A stretch of 64,000 nt of DNA from an uncultured Methanobrevibacter sp. GTDB lineage: Archaea; Methanobacteriota; Methanobacteria; Methanobacteriales; Methanobacteriaceae. The stretch spans positions 1 to 64,000 of the forward strand of contig NZ_OMWD01000009.1 in assembly GCF_900314695.1 (NCBI RefSeq), given 5' to 3'. Under the pieces are notes generated by a model that ran no database searches, was not told the origin of the DNA, and saw only the letters and a program-made list of their open reading frames with translations. Position numbers and translations under genes: made by a program. Below are positions 17,789 to 25,149 of the stretch, one piece after another (position 1 is the first letter of the stretch; each line of letters begins with the position of its first letter).

Positions 17789-18580
17789 ATGGACGAGAAT
17801 ATATCTGTTTTAAAAGGATTAGGACTTACAATGTATGAGGCTCAAGCATATTTAACACTCACATCATTAATTTCATCGACAGCGAGTGAAGTGGCTGAAA
17901 AATCAGGCATTCCTCGCAGTAAAATATATGATGTATTGAAAGGATTAATCAAGAAAAATTTCATTGATGTTGAAGATGGAAGACCATTGACATATAATGT
18001 CAAATCTCCAGTCGAAGTGCTGAGCCGTGAAAAAGAAAAAATTGACTCACAAATTGATGATACAATAACACGACTAACCAACATATATGAAAACGGAATG
18101 AGTCAAGTTCAAGCCCCAATATGGAGAATATACAGCGTTGAAAAAATCATCAACCAGGAAGTGGAAATCATAAAAAGAGCAAAAAATACTGTCAACATGA
18201 GAATAGGATTTCTCTTTGAAGGTGAAGGTGAAGCACTAATTAAGGCATTTAAGAAAAGACGTGTCTTGAAAGTGAATATACTAGCTTCATCGACATGTTA
18301 CATCAACAATGAGGAAATTGACATTATTAAAATGTTTAAAGATGCCGACATCAACATTCAAAAAGCAGATATTCCCTTTGTAAAAGTGCTGATTTCCGAT
18401 TCAAAAGAGATGATGCATACCTACACCAAGTTTAGTGAAGACAAGCGTGAAGTTATTCCCGAAACTGCAATCGGAATTTGGAACAAATACGAAGATGTTG
18501 CAAGAAACTATGACGAAAGGTTTATGAACCAATTAGAAAAAATCAAGAGAAAACAAAAAAAAAACAAAATAAAGCAATAG
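17789..18580 (+). CDS. TrmB-family transcriptional regulator
   Basis: This 263-residue protein has an N-terminal winged helix-turn-helix of the TrmB type (residues about 1-75, with LTMYEAQAYLTL and SGIPRSKIYDVLKGL). A short coiled region follows, then a C-terminal ligand-sensing part. The C-terminal half is shorter than the sugar-binding domain of classic TrmB, so the ligand is unknown. It is divergent from hcp with a 120-base shared promoter region and is a likely regulator of it (inference). The last residues are highly basic. Confidence 0.8.
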   Translation: MDENISVLKGLGLTMYEAQAYLTLTSLISSTASEVAEKSGIPRSKIYDVLKGLIKKNFIDVEDGRPLTYNVKSPVEVLSREKEKIDSQIDDTITRLTNIYENGMSQVQAPIWRIYSVEKIINQEVEIIKRAKNTVNMRIGFLFEGEGEALIKAFKKRRVLKVNILASSTCYINNEEIDIIKMFKDADINIQKADIPFVKVLISDSKEMMHTYTKFSEDKREVIPETAIGIWNKYEDVARNYDERFMNQLEKIKRKQKKNKIKQ

Positions 18581-18603
18581 TATAACAAATCATGCAAATA
18601 ATA

Positions 18604-18675
18604 GCTGTTAATGTCAATCATAAAAAATTACATTTTACAGCATAATGTGTCTTTAGGATAAGTGACATTAACAGC
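18604..18675. repeat. 13-bp perfect inverted repeat
   Basis: GCTGTTAATGTCA (18604-18616) and TGACATTAACAGC (18663-18675) are exact inverted copies separated by 46 bases. They lie between the ends of two convergent genes. No T tract follows directly, so this is not a standard terminator. It may be a paired binding site or a long stem-loop in either read-through transcript. Confidence 0.7.
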
Positions 18676-18735
18676 ATTATTTTACATTTCAAGCTTTTGA
18701 TGAAACTGATTCTTTTTATATCAATGTCTCCCTGA

Positions 18736-19734
18736 TTAACTAATAGAAGCCCTCAATTTTTTATAAAGTAGCGCAACTGCAGTGGATATGATTAGCATAA
18801 CAATTGAGATTACGGCTGTTATCAAATCATTCAATACTACACCTTTAGCGAAAGATTCAATGAGAACTATTGTTACAGGTATAAAGAACCATTGAGCAAT
18901 ATAAATTTTGTTGATGTTGCTGCTCAATATTGAACATGTCTTAATAGCTGCATCAGGCAGATATTTAACAATCCAGTAACATAGACCAATTACAGCATGA
19001 GCATTAATTATACAGAATACTGCATCCAATGTGTTTAAGAAGTAATATAAGTGAACATTCTCCGAAAAGACCCCTCCCCATAAATTTGAAGATACAAAAA
19101 AGTAAATCAGAGAAATCACCATTAAAATCGGCCAAAATTTAAAGAATTCCGTTTTATCCTTGGCTCTGATGAAGTATTGTCCCCAAATATACCCTGCAAT
19201 TGGGAAAATAAACCAGTTGAATAAAGGAAAAGCAGTGAATTTAGTTCCAAAGAAGTGACCACAAATCAAGTTAATGTCAGGATTCCCGAAATCGGTGAAC
19301 CTTAACATGGACCCCATTATGGACAGTACAACTGCAACAATAATCAACTTCTTGTTTGAAAATCTGAATTTCTTTAAGATTCCCATCAAAACAAATGCCA
19401 TACCTGCAAATGCTAGGATATCAACACAAAACAGCAATAATCCACCATCTATAGTAAACGGAGTGGGATCGATACCAAGAGATTCGGCAAGAAAGTGAGG
19501 TACGAAAAACTCAAACACATTCACCAAAATACCTGAAAGGTATAATGTCACTCCCCTCTTCACCATGGTGTCCCATTGGCTGTGCCTTGAATATACTACC
19601 CCAACACCCATACAAAACATGAAAATGACCGCAGCATAGGGTCTTCCCAATACATTACCGAATACAAATTCATAAGCGGAGCTTAATCCCGGACTGTATG
19701 CCTTAACCACCATAATAGTATGCAAAAAAACCAT
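18736..19734 (-). CDS. Acyltransferase-like multi-pass membrane protein, 5' start unclear
   Basis: This protein has about ten membrane helices and resembles the acyltransferase-3 / DUF1624 (heparan acetyltransferase-like) superfamily. From the first ATG (19734) it has 332 residues. The family's N-terminal signature is encoded upstream of that ATG in the same frame (RQVELDIAKAFAIIF, then the ATG). The frame is open to a stop at 19834-19836 with no ATG, GTG or TTG. A TATA-like stretch at about 19846-19860 would place transcription start near 19824-19831. The gene may start at an ATT or ATA, or may have lost its start codon. Substrate unknown. Confidence 0.65.
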   Translation of the reverse strand: MVFLHTIMVVKAYSPGLSSAYEFVFGNVLGRPYAAVIFMFCMGVGVVYSRHSQWDTMVKRGVTLYLSGILVNVFEFFVPHFLAESLGIDPTPFTIDGGLLLFCVDILAFAGMAFVLMGILKKFRFSNKKLIIVAVVLSIMGSMLRFTDFGNPDINLICGHFFGTKFTAFPLFNWFIFPIAGYIWGQYFIRAKDKTEFFKFWPILMVISLIYFFVSSNLWGGVFSENVHLYYFLNTLDAVFCIINAHAVIGLCYWIVKYLPDAAIKTCSILSSNINKIYIAQWFFIPVTIVLIESFAKGVVLNDLITAVISIVMLIISTAVALLYKKLRASIS

Positions 19735-19845
19735 GAAAATAATGGCAAATGCCTTGGCAATATCAAGTTCGACCTGCCTTCCAGTATTAACTTTTTCATC
19801 CGAAAATAAATCTGAAATAGCTATAATATAATTTTAGTTAAAAAA

Positions 19846-19860
19846 GTTATAAATATATAA
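19846..19860 (-). promoter_or_regulatory. TATA-like element of the acyltransferase-like gene
   Basis: TTATATATTTATAAC on the minus strand would direct transcription from about 19824-19831. That is within the coding extension that lacks a normal start codon. Confidence 0.35.
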
Positions 19861-19970
19861 TGATTTTTAACAAGATACTGTCAATTTGTTAAGACTTTAT
19901 TTGATTTTCTATTCCGTCATTTTTAGTTACATTTTCATCAGCTGCGCTTACAGCCCATTGAAAAAATCAC

Positions 19971-20010
19971 AAAAAAAAGTAGGTCAACTGAATTTAATCT
20001 TTTGACCTAC
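19971..20010 (-). terminator. Hairpin-T terminator
   Basis: The perfect 9-bp stem GTAGGTCAA/TTGACCTAC (19979-19987 and 20002-20010, 14-base loop) is followed on the minus strand by eight T. A second short hairpin (TTGCC/GGCAA, 20018-20037) lies between it and the stop of the ADP-ribosylglycohydrolase gene. The rest of 19861-19970 shows nothing further. Confidence 0.7.
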
Positions 20011-20052
20011 CAATCCATTGCCCTTTTTATATGGCAAAAATAATCACTCAAA

Positions 20053-20856
20053 TTACAAATTCTTTATTTTTCTAATCATCATAGCCTCAAATCTATTAAA
20101 TGCATCCAACAAGAAATCATCCAAATAGCTAACTGTTTCATCATATATTCTTTGTGGAACATCCCAGTATGCAGATGCAATGCTGCCTGCAATAGCTGCC
20201 TGAGTATCGGCATCACCACCTAAAGATACTGCATTTCTAATCGCATCTTCAAAGTCTTTTGCATCCAAAAAACAGATTATGGCTTCCGGAACGCTACCCG
20301 CACAGGAAACATCAAATGAATACTCCGGCCTTATTTCATCAACGCTACGATTCAAATCATAAGCATATACCATTTCAATATGATTTCTAATTTCATCCTT
20401 ACTTGCTCCTGTCCTTGCAAGATAAATTGCATCTGCAGTTGAAAGGGCACCTTTAATACCCTCTGGATGATCATGTGACACTATTGCAGATTTATATGCC
20501 AAATCATTTGCCTCTTCCAATGAGTCAGCAACCCATGCACATGGAGATACCCTCATTGCAGAACCATTAGCCCAACTGTCATAAGGTTTAGGTGATTCCT
20601 GAACCAGCCACCCCCCAAAACTTGAACCATAACCTGCATCAGGATATCTATTCCCAAAATATTGTAAATTTTTAATTAAAACATCTTGTAAGTTTTTATC
20701 TTCACACAGCCAATTGGCAACGGCCAGTGTCAATATACTATCATCAGTAACTCTTGAATAAGGAGTAAATAATTCAAAATCTTTGGTTTTGATTGGGTAA
20801 AATTCTCGAGTTGATCCGATAATATCTCCTGTTATTGCTCCAATAATTCCTTTCAT
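20053..20856 (-). CDS. ADP-ribosylglycohydrolase family protein
   Basis: This enzyme of 267 residues belongs to the DraG/ARH3 family that removes ADP-ribose from proteins or small molecules using two magnesium ions. Metal-binding motifs are visible: GDIIGS (Asp-11), TDDS (Thr-37, Asp-38, Asp-39), DHPEG and GGDADTQAA near the C-terminus. The start is set at the ATG 20856 (MKGIIGAITGDIIGS), where the family normally begins. An upstream ATG would add 32 unrelated residues. A TATA-like stretch lies about 35-45 bases ahead and there is no ribosome binding site. The substrate and any partner transferase are unknown; none is in this window. Confidence 0.88.
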   Translation of the reverse strand: MKGIIGAITGDIIGSTREFYPIKTKDFELFTPYSRVTDDSILTLAVANWLCEDKNLQDVLIKNLQYFGNRYPDAGYGSSFGGWLVQESPKPYDSWANGSAMRVSPCAWVADSLEEANDLAYKSAIVSHDHPEGIKGALSTADAIYLARTGASKDEIRNHIEMVYAYDLNRSVDEIRPEYSFDVSCAGSVPEAIICFLDAKDFEDAIRNAVSLGGDADTQAAIAGSIASAYWDVPQRIYDETVSYLDDFLLDAFNRFEAMMIRKIKNL

Positions 20857-20995
20857 GAATTTATATTTTGATAATGTAATTAATATAGATTGATATATAT
20901 TTAAATTGATTAAATTTAGTAAAATTGTCCTGAATGAGTAAAATTGCTCCAATTTTAAATAAAAAAAGATATATAATAGTTATGACATTATTATA

Positions 20996-21020
20996 TTTGA
21001 TAATACAAGTTATTATCAAA
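20996..21020. repeat. 10-bp perfect inverted repeat
   Basis: TTTGATAATA and TATTATCAAA are separated by 5 bases, about 140 bases upstream of the ADP-ribosylglycohydrolase start. It is AT-rich, with no T tract next to it. It may be an operator or a hairpin. Confidence 0.5.
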
Positions 21021-21102
21021 AACACAGAAATTTCTATCAATATTCATAAATCGCTTCTGTGATAGATTCATACCCATTGTTACTTAAAAAAATAGAAATT
21101 TC

Positions 21103-21144
21103 AAAAAAAAGGTCGTGAATGATTCCAGAGCAATCTGGAATCAT
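21103..21144 (-). terminator. Hairpin-T terminator
   Basis: The perfect 11-bp stem ATGATTCCAGA/TCTGGAATCAT with a 4-base loop (21119-21144) lies seven bases past the nicotianamine-synthase-like stop. A run of eight T follows nine bases further on. Confidence 0.7.
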
Positions 21145-21151
21145 GAAAAAA

Positions 21152-21973
21152 TTAAATTATTTTTCTGATTAAAACAGAGGTATTATTGGTGTTACCTGTT
21201 GGAAGAACCATTACTTCCTTATGAAAACCCCGAGTATCCTTATCCAAAACAGGAGCATATAAAATAGCCCTCATTCCAGTATAAGTCCTATAGATGACCG
21301 GTGTTTTTTCATCAACATACTCCCAAATATTTGCAAAAACCCTATCTTTTGGCTCAGCAAGTGCTGCAACCATCAGAATATCATAATCCAAGTCTTCAAT
21401 GACTTTTTCATCACCAACAACTATTTCAATATCCTCATCAAGTTCCAGTCTTTTCAAGACTTTTCTTGAAAGCTCTGCAACATTTTCCATCTGTTCAATG
21501 CCAATACATTTGCATCCAAATACTTTATTAAACATGATTAAAGTTAACGGAAGTGGACCTGATCCTAAAAATACAAATGTTTTATCTTCATTGAATTTAG
21601 CCAATTGACTTTCATTTTCAATTAATCCAATATACCGATTATAAAAATGGAATGAATCAAGAGTCCCTATAGGATTATCAGATTCCAAAATTTTTTGTGC
21701 ATTCTCTGTTTCAAGCCTTGCCCCAACATAAACATAAAATTTTCTAATCAGTTTTAATGCATTATTCATCTTCTCATCATCAAGAATGTGCTTTGCGGAG
21801 TCAAAATCTATTGTCTTATCATGAGCAATGATTTCCACATCATCCAATATCTCAATGATTTCCTCAATATTTATATCATCTAGTGCTGAGTCACCATATT
21901 TATCCAAATCACCATAACTTGATAACTTATTGGCAATTTCTTCAAGTTTACCCCAATATTTATAACAGCTCAT
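21152..21973 (-). CDS. Nicotianamine synthase-like protein
   Basis: This 273-residue protein resembles nicotianamine synthases, which join aminopropyl (here possibly aminobutyryl) groups from S-adenosylmethionine into a metal chelator. The archaeal relative in Methanothermobacter makes thermonicotianamine (family knowledge). The SAM-binding core is seen as VFLGSGPLPLTLIMFNK, with an acidic GIEQM further on. The C-terminal YRTYTGMRAILYAP segment is typical of the family. A helical N-terminal third precedes the Rossmann fold. It probably supplies a metallophore for nickel, cobalt or iron handling (inference). It appears monocistronic, with its own TATA box and a hairpin terminator. Confidence 0.85.
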   Translation of the reverse strand: MSCYKYWGKLEEIANKLSSYGDLDKYGDSALDDINIEEIIEILDDVEIIAHDKTIDFDSAKHILDDEKMNNALKLIRKFYVYVGARLETENAQKILESDNPIGTLDSFHFYNRYIGLIENESQLAKFNEDKTFVFLGSGPLPLTLIMFNKVFGCKCIGIEQMENVAELSRKVLKRLELDEDIEIVVGDEKVIEDLDYDILMVAALAEPKDRVFANIWEYVDEKTPVIYRTYTGMRAILYAPVLDKDTRGFHKEVMVLPTGNTNNTSVLIRKII

Positions 21974-22010
21974 CGAAAAAACTCCTAATGCTTTATTTCA
22001 CATTATGTAT

Positions 22011-22018
22011 TTTATAAA
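22011..22018 (-). promoter_or_regulatory. TATA box of the nicotianamine-synthase-like gene
   Basis: TTTATAAA on the minus strand lies about 40 bases before the ATG at 21973. GGAG lies between them as ribosome binding site. Confidence 0.5.
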
Positions 22019-22080
22019 TATAAATTTAATTAAAGTAATAATAATTTGAATATTTGAGAAAAATAGTAATACCTTTAAAG

Positions 22081-22135
22081 AAAAAGTTAAAAAATAGCTA
22101 TTAAAGATTTGAAGGAGAATACTTTAATAGCTATT
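22081..22135 (-). terminator. 14-bp perfect hairpin with T tract, no known gene upstream
   Basis: AATAGCTATTAAAG (22093-22106) and CTTTAATAGCTATT (22122-22135) form a perfect 14-bp stem with a 15-base loop. On the minus strand TTTTTTAACTTTTTC follows. The 22136-22367 stretch before it has no convincing ORF, yet the flp-like operon already has its own terminator at 22368-22412. This hairpin may therefore end a small RNA. Confidence 0.55.
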
Positions 22136-22367
22136 GTAGACAGTTAAAGAAACCCATATAAAATATAAATCTCTTTTTTATTAATTATTTCATATTGATA
22201 GAGAAAATAAAGTAAAATTGACTGGTTATGCTAACAACCAATATTACTCGGCTAATGATGAATTTATATCAATACAAGATAATCAACATGAAAAATAATC
22301 AAAAATATTCTTTTTTTAACTATTTTTCTAACATCAGTAATCTCTTACTAATCTTAGAAAAACAATT

Positions 22368-22412
22368 AAAAAAAAAGTGGAGTGGAAATAGCTATTGTTT
22401 TAGCTATTCACT
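22368..22412 (-). terminator. Hairpin-T terminator of the FdhA/FdhB/MvhD-like operon
   Basis: The stem AATAGCT/AGCTATT (22387-22393 and 22402-22408) is extended by AGTG/CACT across a small bulge. A run of nine T follows on the minus strand. It lies about 25 bases past the MvhD-like stop. Confidence 0.7.
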
Positions 22413-22437
22413 GACTCTATAATCAATCATTTTAAAC

Positions 22438-22842
22438 TTATTCCAATTCTAGCGGACCTAACTTTGAAAGAGTTTTATGGAATTCTTCCATGGTTGTTTT
22501 GAATTTTTCACCTTCAGAAGCTGAAATCCATTCATGTCTAAATCTTTCTTTTTCAATTCCAAACTCTTCAAGAATATCTTCTACGATTTTTGATCTTCTG
22601 GACCATTTGTAGTTACCTGCGTCATAGTGGCAATCTCCAATATGACATCCTCCTACAAATACTCCATCCGCACCTTCCTGGAATGCTTTGAAAATCATTG
22701 AAGGACTAATCCTTCCAGAACACATTACACGAATGATTCTAACATTTGATGGGTATTGCATACGTGCGGTTCCAGCAGTATCTGCCCCACCATAACAACA
22801 CCAGTTACATAATAAACCTACTATTTTTAAATCATCAGACAT
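22438..22842 (-). CDS. flpD: MvhD/FlpD-type [2Fe-2S] electron transfer protein
   Basis: This 134-residue protein is of the MvhD family, the small Fe-S subunit that passes electrons between the F420-non-reducing hydrogenase and heterodisulfide reductase. Cysteines appear in LLCNWCCYGGAD, RVMCSGRIS and GGCHIGDCHYDAGNYK, the family pattern. It lies in an operon with FdhB-like and FdhA-like genes, as in the flp group described for Methanothermobacter, rather than with mvhGA. It may let an FdhB-type flavoprotein feed electrons to heterodisulfide reductase (inference). Confidence 0.88.
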   Translation of the reverse strand: MSDDLKIVGLLCNWCCYGGADTAGTARMQYPSNVRIIRVMCSGRISPSMIFKAFQEGADGVFVGGCHIGDCHYDAGNYKWSRRSKIVEDILEEFGIEKERFRHEWISASEGEKFKTTMEEFHKTLSKLGPLELE

Positions 22843-22851
22843 CTAATCACC

Positions 22852-23991
22852 TCATAATTCGGTTTTTTCTGGACTGTATAATGGAGGTTTTACATCATCT
22901 GAAACTCCAGCAACATAGCCAGTTCTATTGTAGTATTTTTTCTGCAATTTGTCAAAGATTAATGAAACAGGAATGTCCATTGGACATACGTCATCACATT
23001 GTCCGCAATCCACACAACTGAAACTCATGTGGGATAGTCTTACACCTTGGAATGCAATTGGTGTTGGAGGAACATTCTGGTCATCTTTAAAGAACGGTTT
23101 ATTCAATTCACAGTTTTCATAACACCAGCAAATCGGACAAACATCACGACAAGCATAACAGCTAATGCAACGATTCCAATCATCCATTTCATTAACAGTC
23201 GGATACATCTTATCTTGGATTTTATTAGCCATTTTAATCATGATGCCTTCAACTTTTTTCCTGCCTTCTACAGCAGGGTCAGCTGGATTTTTAGTTTCTA
23301 AAATTCCTGCTTTTTTTGCACCGTCAATCATTTCTTGGCCTTTTTCATCATTGATTTCAATGAATGTCCAACCGTCTTCGGCACCCCAGTTTCCACAAGC
23401 GATGTTTGCTTTTCTTGGGATTTTTACATCACATCTTTGACAGTTGGTACGACGACCGTATCCTTCATTTTCAAGGTCGTGGATTTTTACAGCTTCTTCG
23501 GAACCGTCTGCAAGTTCGATGATGAACTGTCCTTTATCAATTTCTTCACTTACAACATCATCAGGATCTGCTTCATAGAACAAGTCAATCATTTTTCTTC
23601 CTGCTACAGGAGGAACAGTTCCACCACAGTTTAAACCAATGACATAAATATTGTCCTTATTGATTTTATGTCTTATAATGAGCTCTTCGATAGCTCTCAT
23701 ATCACAAGGTTTTGCTGTTACTGCTACTTTCTTATCAAACAGGTACTTTTGAACAAGGTCACCAATCATTGTAGGAGCGCAGTGATAGGAACCTGCAGTT
23801 TTCATCAAATCTTCTGAATTTGTTACGAAAGTTGGTACTCCGTCATAAACATCATCACAAGGACTTATCGCTAAAACTCCATCGACAATTTCTTCATCAA
23901 GCAAATATTTAAGAATGCTGGTTACAGCCCCTCCACATTCGCCTGCTTTATGAATATCTTCATTTTGAGATTTTGCTAAAACATAACTCAT
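22852..23991 (-). CDS. fdhB: FdhB/FrhB-type F420-binding Fe-S flavoprotein
   Basis: This 379-residue protein matches the beta subunit of F420-dependent formate dehydrogenase, which carries FAD and passes electrons to coenzyme F420. The FrhB/FdhB core is seen in GGAVTSILKYLLDE, TAKPCDMRAIEELI, GLNCGGTVPP and NCQRCDVKIPRKANI. Two C-terminal [4Fe-4S] motifs follow (CISCYACRDVCPICWC and CVDCGQCDDVCPMDIP). The partner alpha-like protein upstream lacks most of a catalytic subunit, so this pair is unlikely to be an ordinary formate dehydrogenase. FlpB-like is the better reading. Confidence 0.88.
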   Translation of the reverse strand: MSYVLAKSQNEDIHKAGECGGAVTSILKYLLDEEIVDGVLAISPCDDVYDGVPTFVTNSEDLMKTAGSYHCAPTMIGDLVQKYLFDKKVAVTAKPCDMRAIEELIIRHKINKDNIYVIGLNCGGTVPPVAGRKMIDLFYEADPDDVVSEEIDKGQFIIELADGSEEAVKIHDLENEGYGRRTNCQRCDVKIPRKANIACGNWGAEDGWTFIEINDEKGQEMIDGAKKAGILETKNPADPAVEGRKKVEGIMIKMANKIQDKMYPTVNEMDDWNRCISCYACRDVCPICWCYENCELNKPFFKDDQNVPPTPIAFQGVRLSHMSFSCVDCGQCDDVCPMDIPVSLIFDKLQKKYYNRTGYVAGVSDDVKPPLYSPEKTEL

Positions 23992-24003
23992 ATAATCACC
24001 CGA

Positions 24004-25011
24004 TTATCCATTTAATTTTTCAATTACCTCAATTTCACTTAAAACATCAGATTCAATTGCAGCATTGAAAGATTGGGTTTCACCCATTGCATTTACAAAT
24101 GATCCATCTTTTTCAAGCCATGTTTTAATAGGAACGACAATGTCTGAAATTTCAGTTGTCTTGCTTTCACATGGAGCAAAGCTGATAATCTTTGATATTT
24201 TTGAAAAATCATATTCCAATTCATCAGCAATGTCATCGTTGAATACTAAAAGAACTTTAGTATTATCCAATAGTTCAAACATTTCATCTTTAGATTTAGG
24301 TTCTAATAAGCTTAAAGCACCTTTAGAATTGGATTTACTGAATACTGGTAACAATTTACAGCCTAGTGCATCAATTTTATCCAAATCATCAGAAGTATCA
24401 ATTTGATTGAATATCAATACTGATGATTCATCGATGTTATCTTTAGCAGCGTCCAAAAATTCTGCTACAGAATCATTGAAACATTCATCTGCAATGTTGA
24501 AAGTCACTGAAGCTTCAGCATTTACAAATGCGAATATTTTTGCACCATTTTGTTTTGCATGGACAATTCTTCTTCCGATCAAAGGATTTTCGTATAATAA
24601 ATCGCCGATTACAAAAATCTTTTCTGCATTTTCAACATCATCATAAGAAGCAACTTCATCATAATTTTTCAGGTTATCTGCATAAAATCCAATATTATAT
24701 CCTTTAGATTCTGCAAATTCTTTTATTGCTTCAATTTCACCTACACCACTGTTACCAGAACAAATTACAGTGACATCAGAAGCTGAGCTTAATTCTTTTG
24801 AAACATCTGCAATTAAAGCATCAGCATCAACATCACCAAACTTGTTTTTATAACAATCAATGGAATTTCTTCCATTTAAACAATTTTTACCTGCATTTAC
24901 AGGATGTCTTTTATAAGGAAAAGTTCCCACAATTTCTCCATCATTCAAAACAACATTAATGCCACAACCTACACTACATGAAGGACATAATGTGTGCTTA
25001 ATCTCCAACAT
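24004..25011 (-). CDS. Truncated FdhA-like molybdopterin oxidoreductase homologue (FlpC-like)
   Basis: This 335-residue protein has the N-terminal [4Fe-4S] motif of formate dehydrogenase alpha (Cys-9, 12, 16 and 44: CPSCSVGCGI and GKNCLNG). A reduced middle domain follows (GDLLYENPLIGRRIVHAK, and DIVVPIKTWLEKDGSFVNAMGETQ near the end). Catalytic FdhA proteins are roughly twice this length, and the active-site Cys/Sec region and the C-terminal molybdopterin domain are absent. It probably acts as an Fe-S relay or scaffold, not as formate dehydrogenase (inference). It is first in its operon, with GGTGAT ahead of the ATG. Confidence 0.8.
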   Translation of the reverse strand: MLEIKHTLCPSCSVGCGINVVLNDGEIVGTFPYKRHPVNAGKNCLNGRNSIDCYKNKFGDVDADALIADVSKELSSASDVTVICSGNSGVGEIEAIKEFAESKGYNIGFYADNLKNYDEVASYDDVENAEKIFVIGDLLYENPLIGRRIVHAKQNGAKIFAFVNAEASVTFNIADECFNDSVAEFLDAAKDNIDESSVLIFNQIDTSDDLDKIDALGCKLLPVFSKSNSKGALSLLEPKSKDEMFELLDNTKVLLVFNDDIADELEYDFSKISKIISFAPCESKTTEISDIVVPIKTWLEKDGSFVNAMGETQSFNAAIESDVLSEIEVIEKLNG

Positions 25012-25066
25012 ATCATATCACCAAAAAAAATCAGTTAAAAAAAGTATTAGAAATTCCCCCAAACAA

Positions 25067-25076
25067 AATATATAAA
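25067..25076 (-). promoter_or_regulatory. TATA box of the FdhA/FdhB/MvhD-like operon
   Basis: AAATTTATATATTTTG on the minus strand lies about 55-65 bases before the ATG at 25011. It directly abuts the two upstream 30-bp repeats. Confidence 0.5.
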
Positions 25077-25149
25077 TTTTGTTCAAATCTATACGAATAA
25101 AATATATAACTTAAAATAAAAATTTTGTTCAAATGTATACGAATAAAAT
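25074..25149. repeat. Two near-identical 30-bp direct repeats upstream of the promoter
   Basis: Copies at 25074-25103 and 25120-25149 differ in one base of 30 (TTGTTCAAATCTATACGAAT against TTGTTCAAATGTATACGAAT in the core). Their starts are 46 bases apart. Each core holds a loose dyad, TTC-N10-GAA. Placed just upstream of the TATA box, they look like paired regulator binding sites. Confidence 0.75.

Noticed and set aside
21037..21144. A 35-codon minus-strand frame (MIPDCSGIIHDLFF start) with natural-looking composition after the nicotianamine-synthase-like gene
   Set aside because: Its first codons are the arms of a perfect hairpin followed by a T run, which explains that stretch as a terminator. 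It has no ribosome binding site.
22228..22422. A 64-codon plus-strand frame in the gap after the nicotianamine-synthase-like gene
   Set aside because: Lys/Asn/Ser-rich random-looking composition, no ribosome binding site, and it runs through the terminator hairpin of the opposite operon.
22438..25011. A complete F420-dependent formate dehydrogenase operon
   Set aside because: The alpha-like protein has only 335 residues and lacks the catalytic and C-terminal molybdopterin regions, and an MvhD-like protein is present in the operon.
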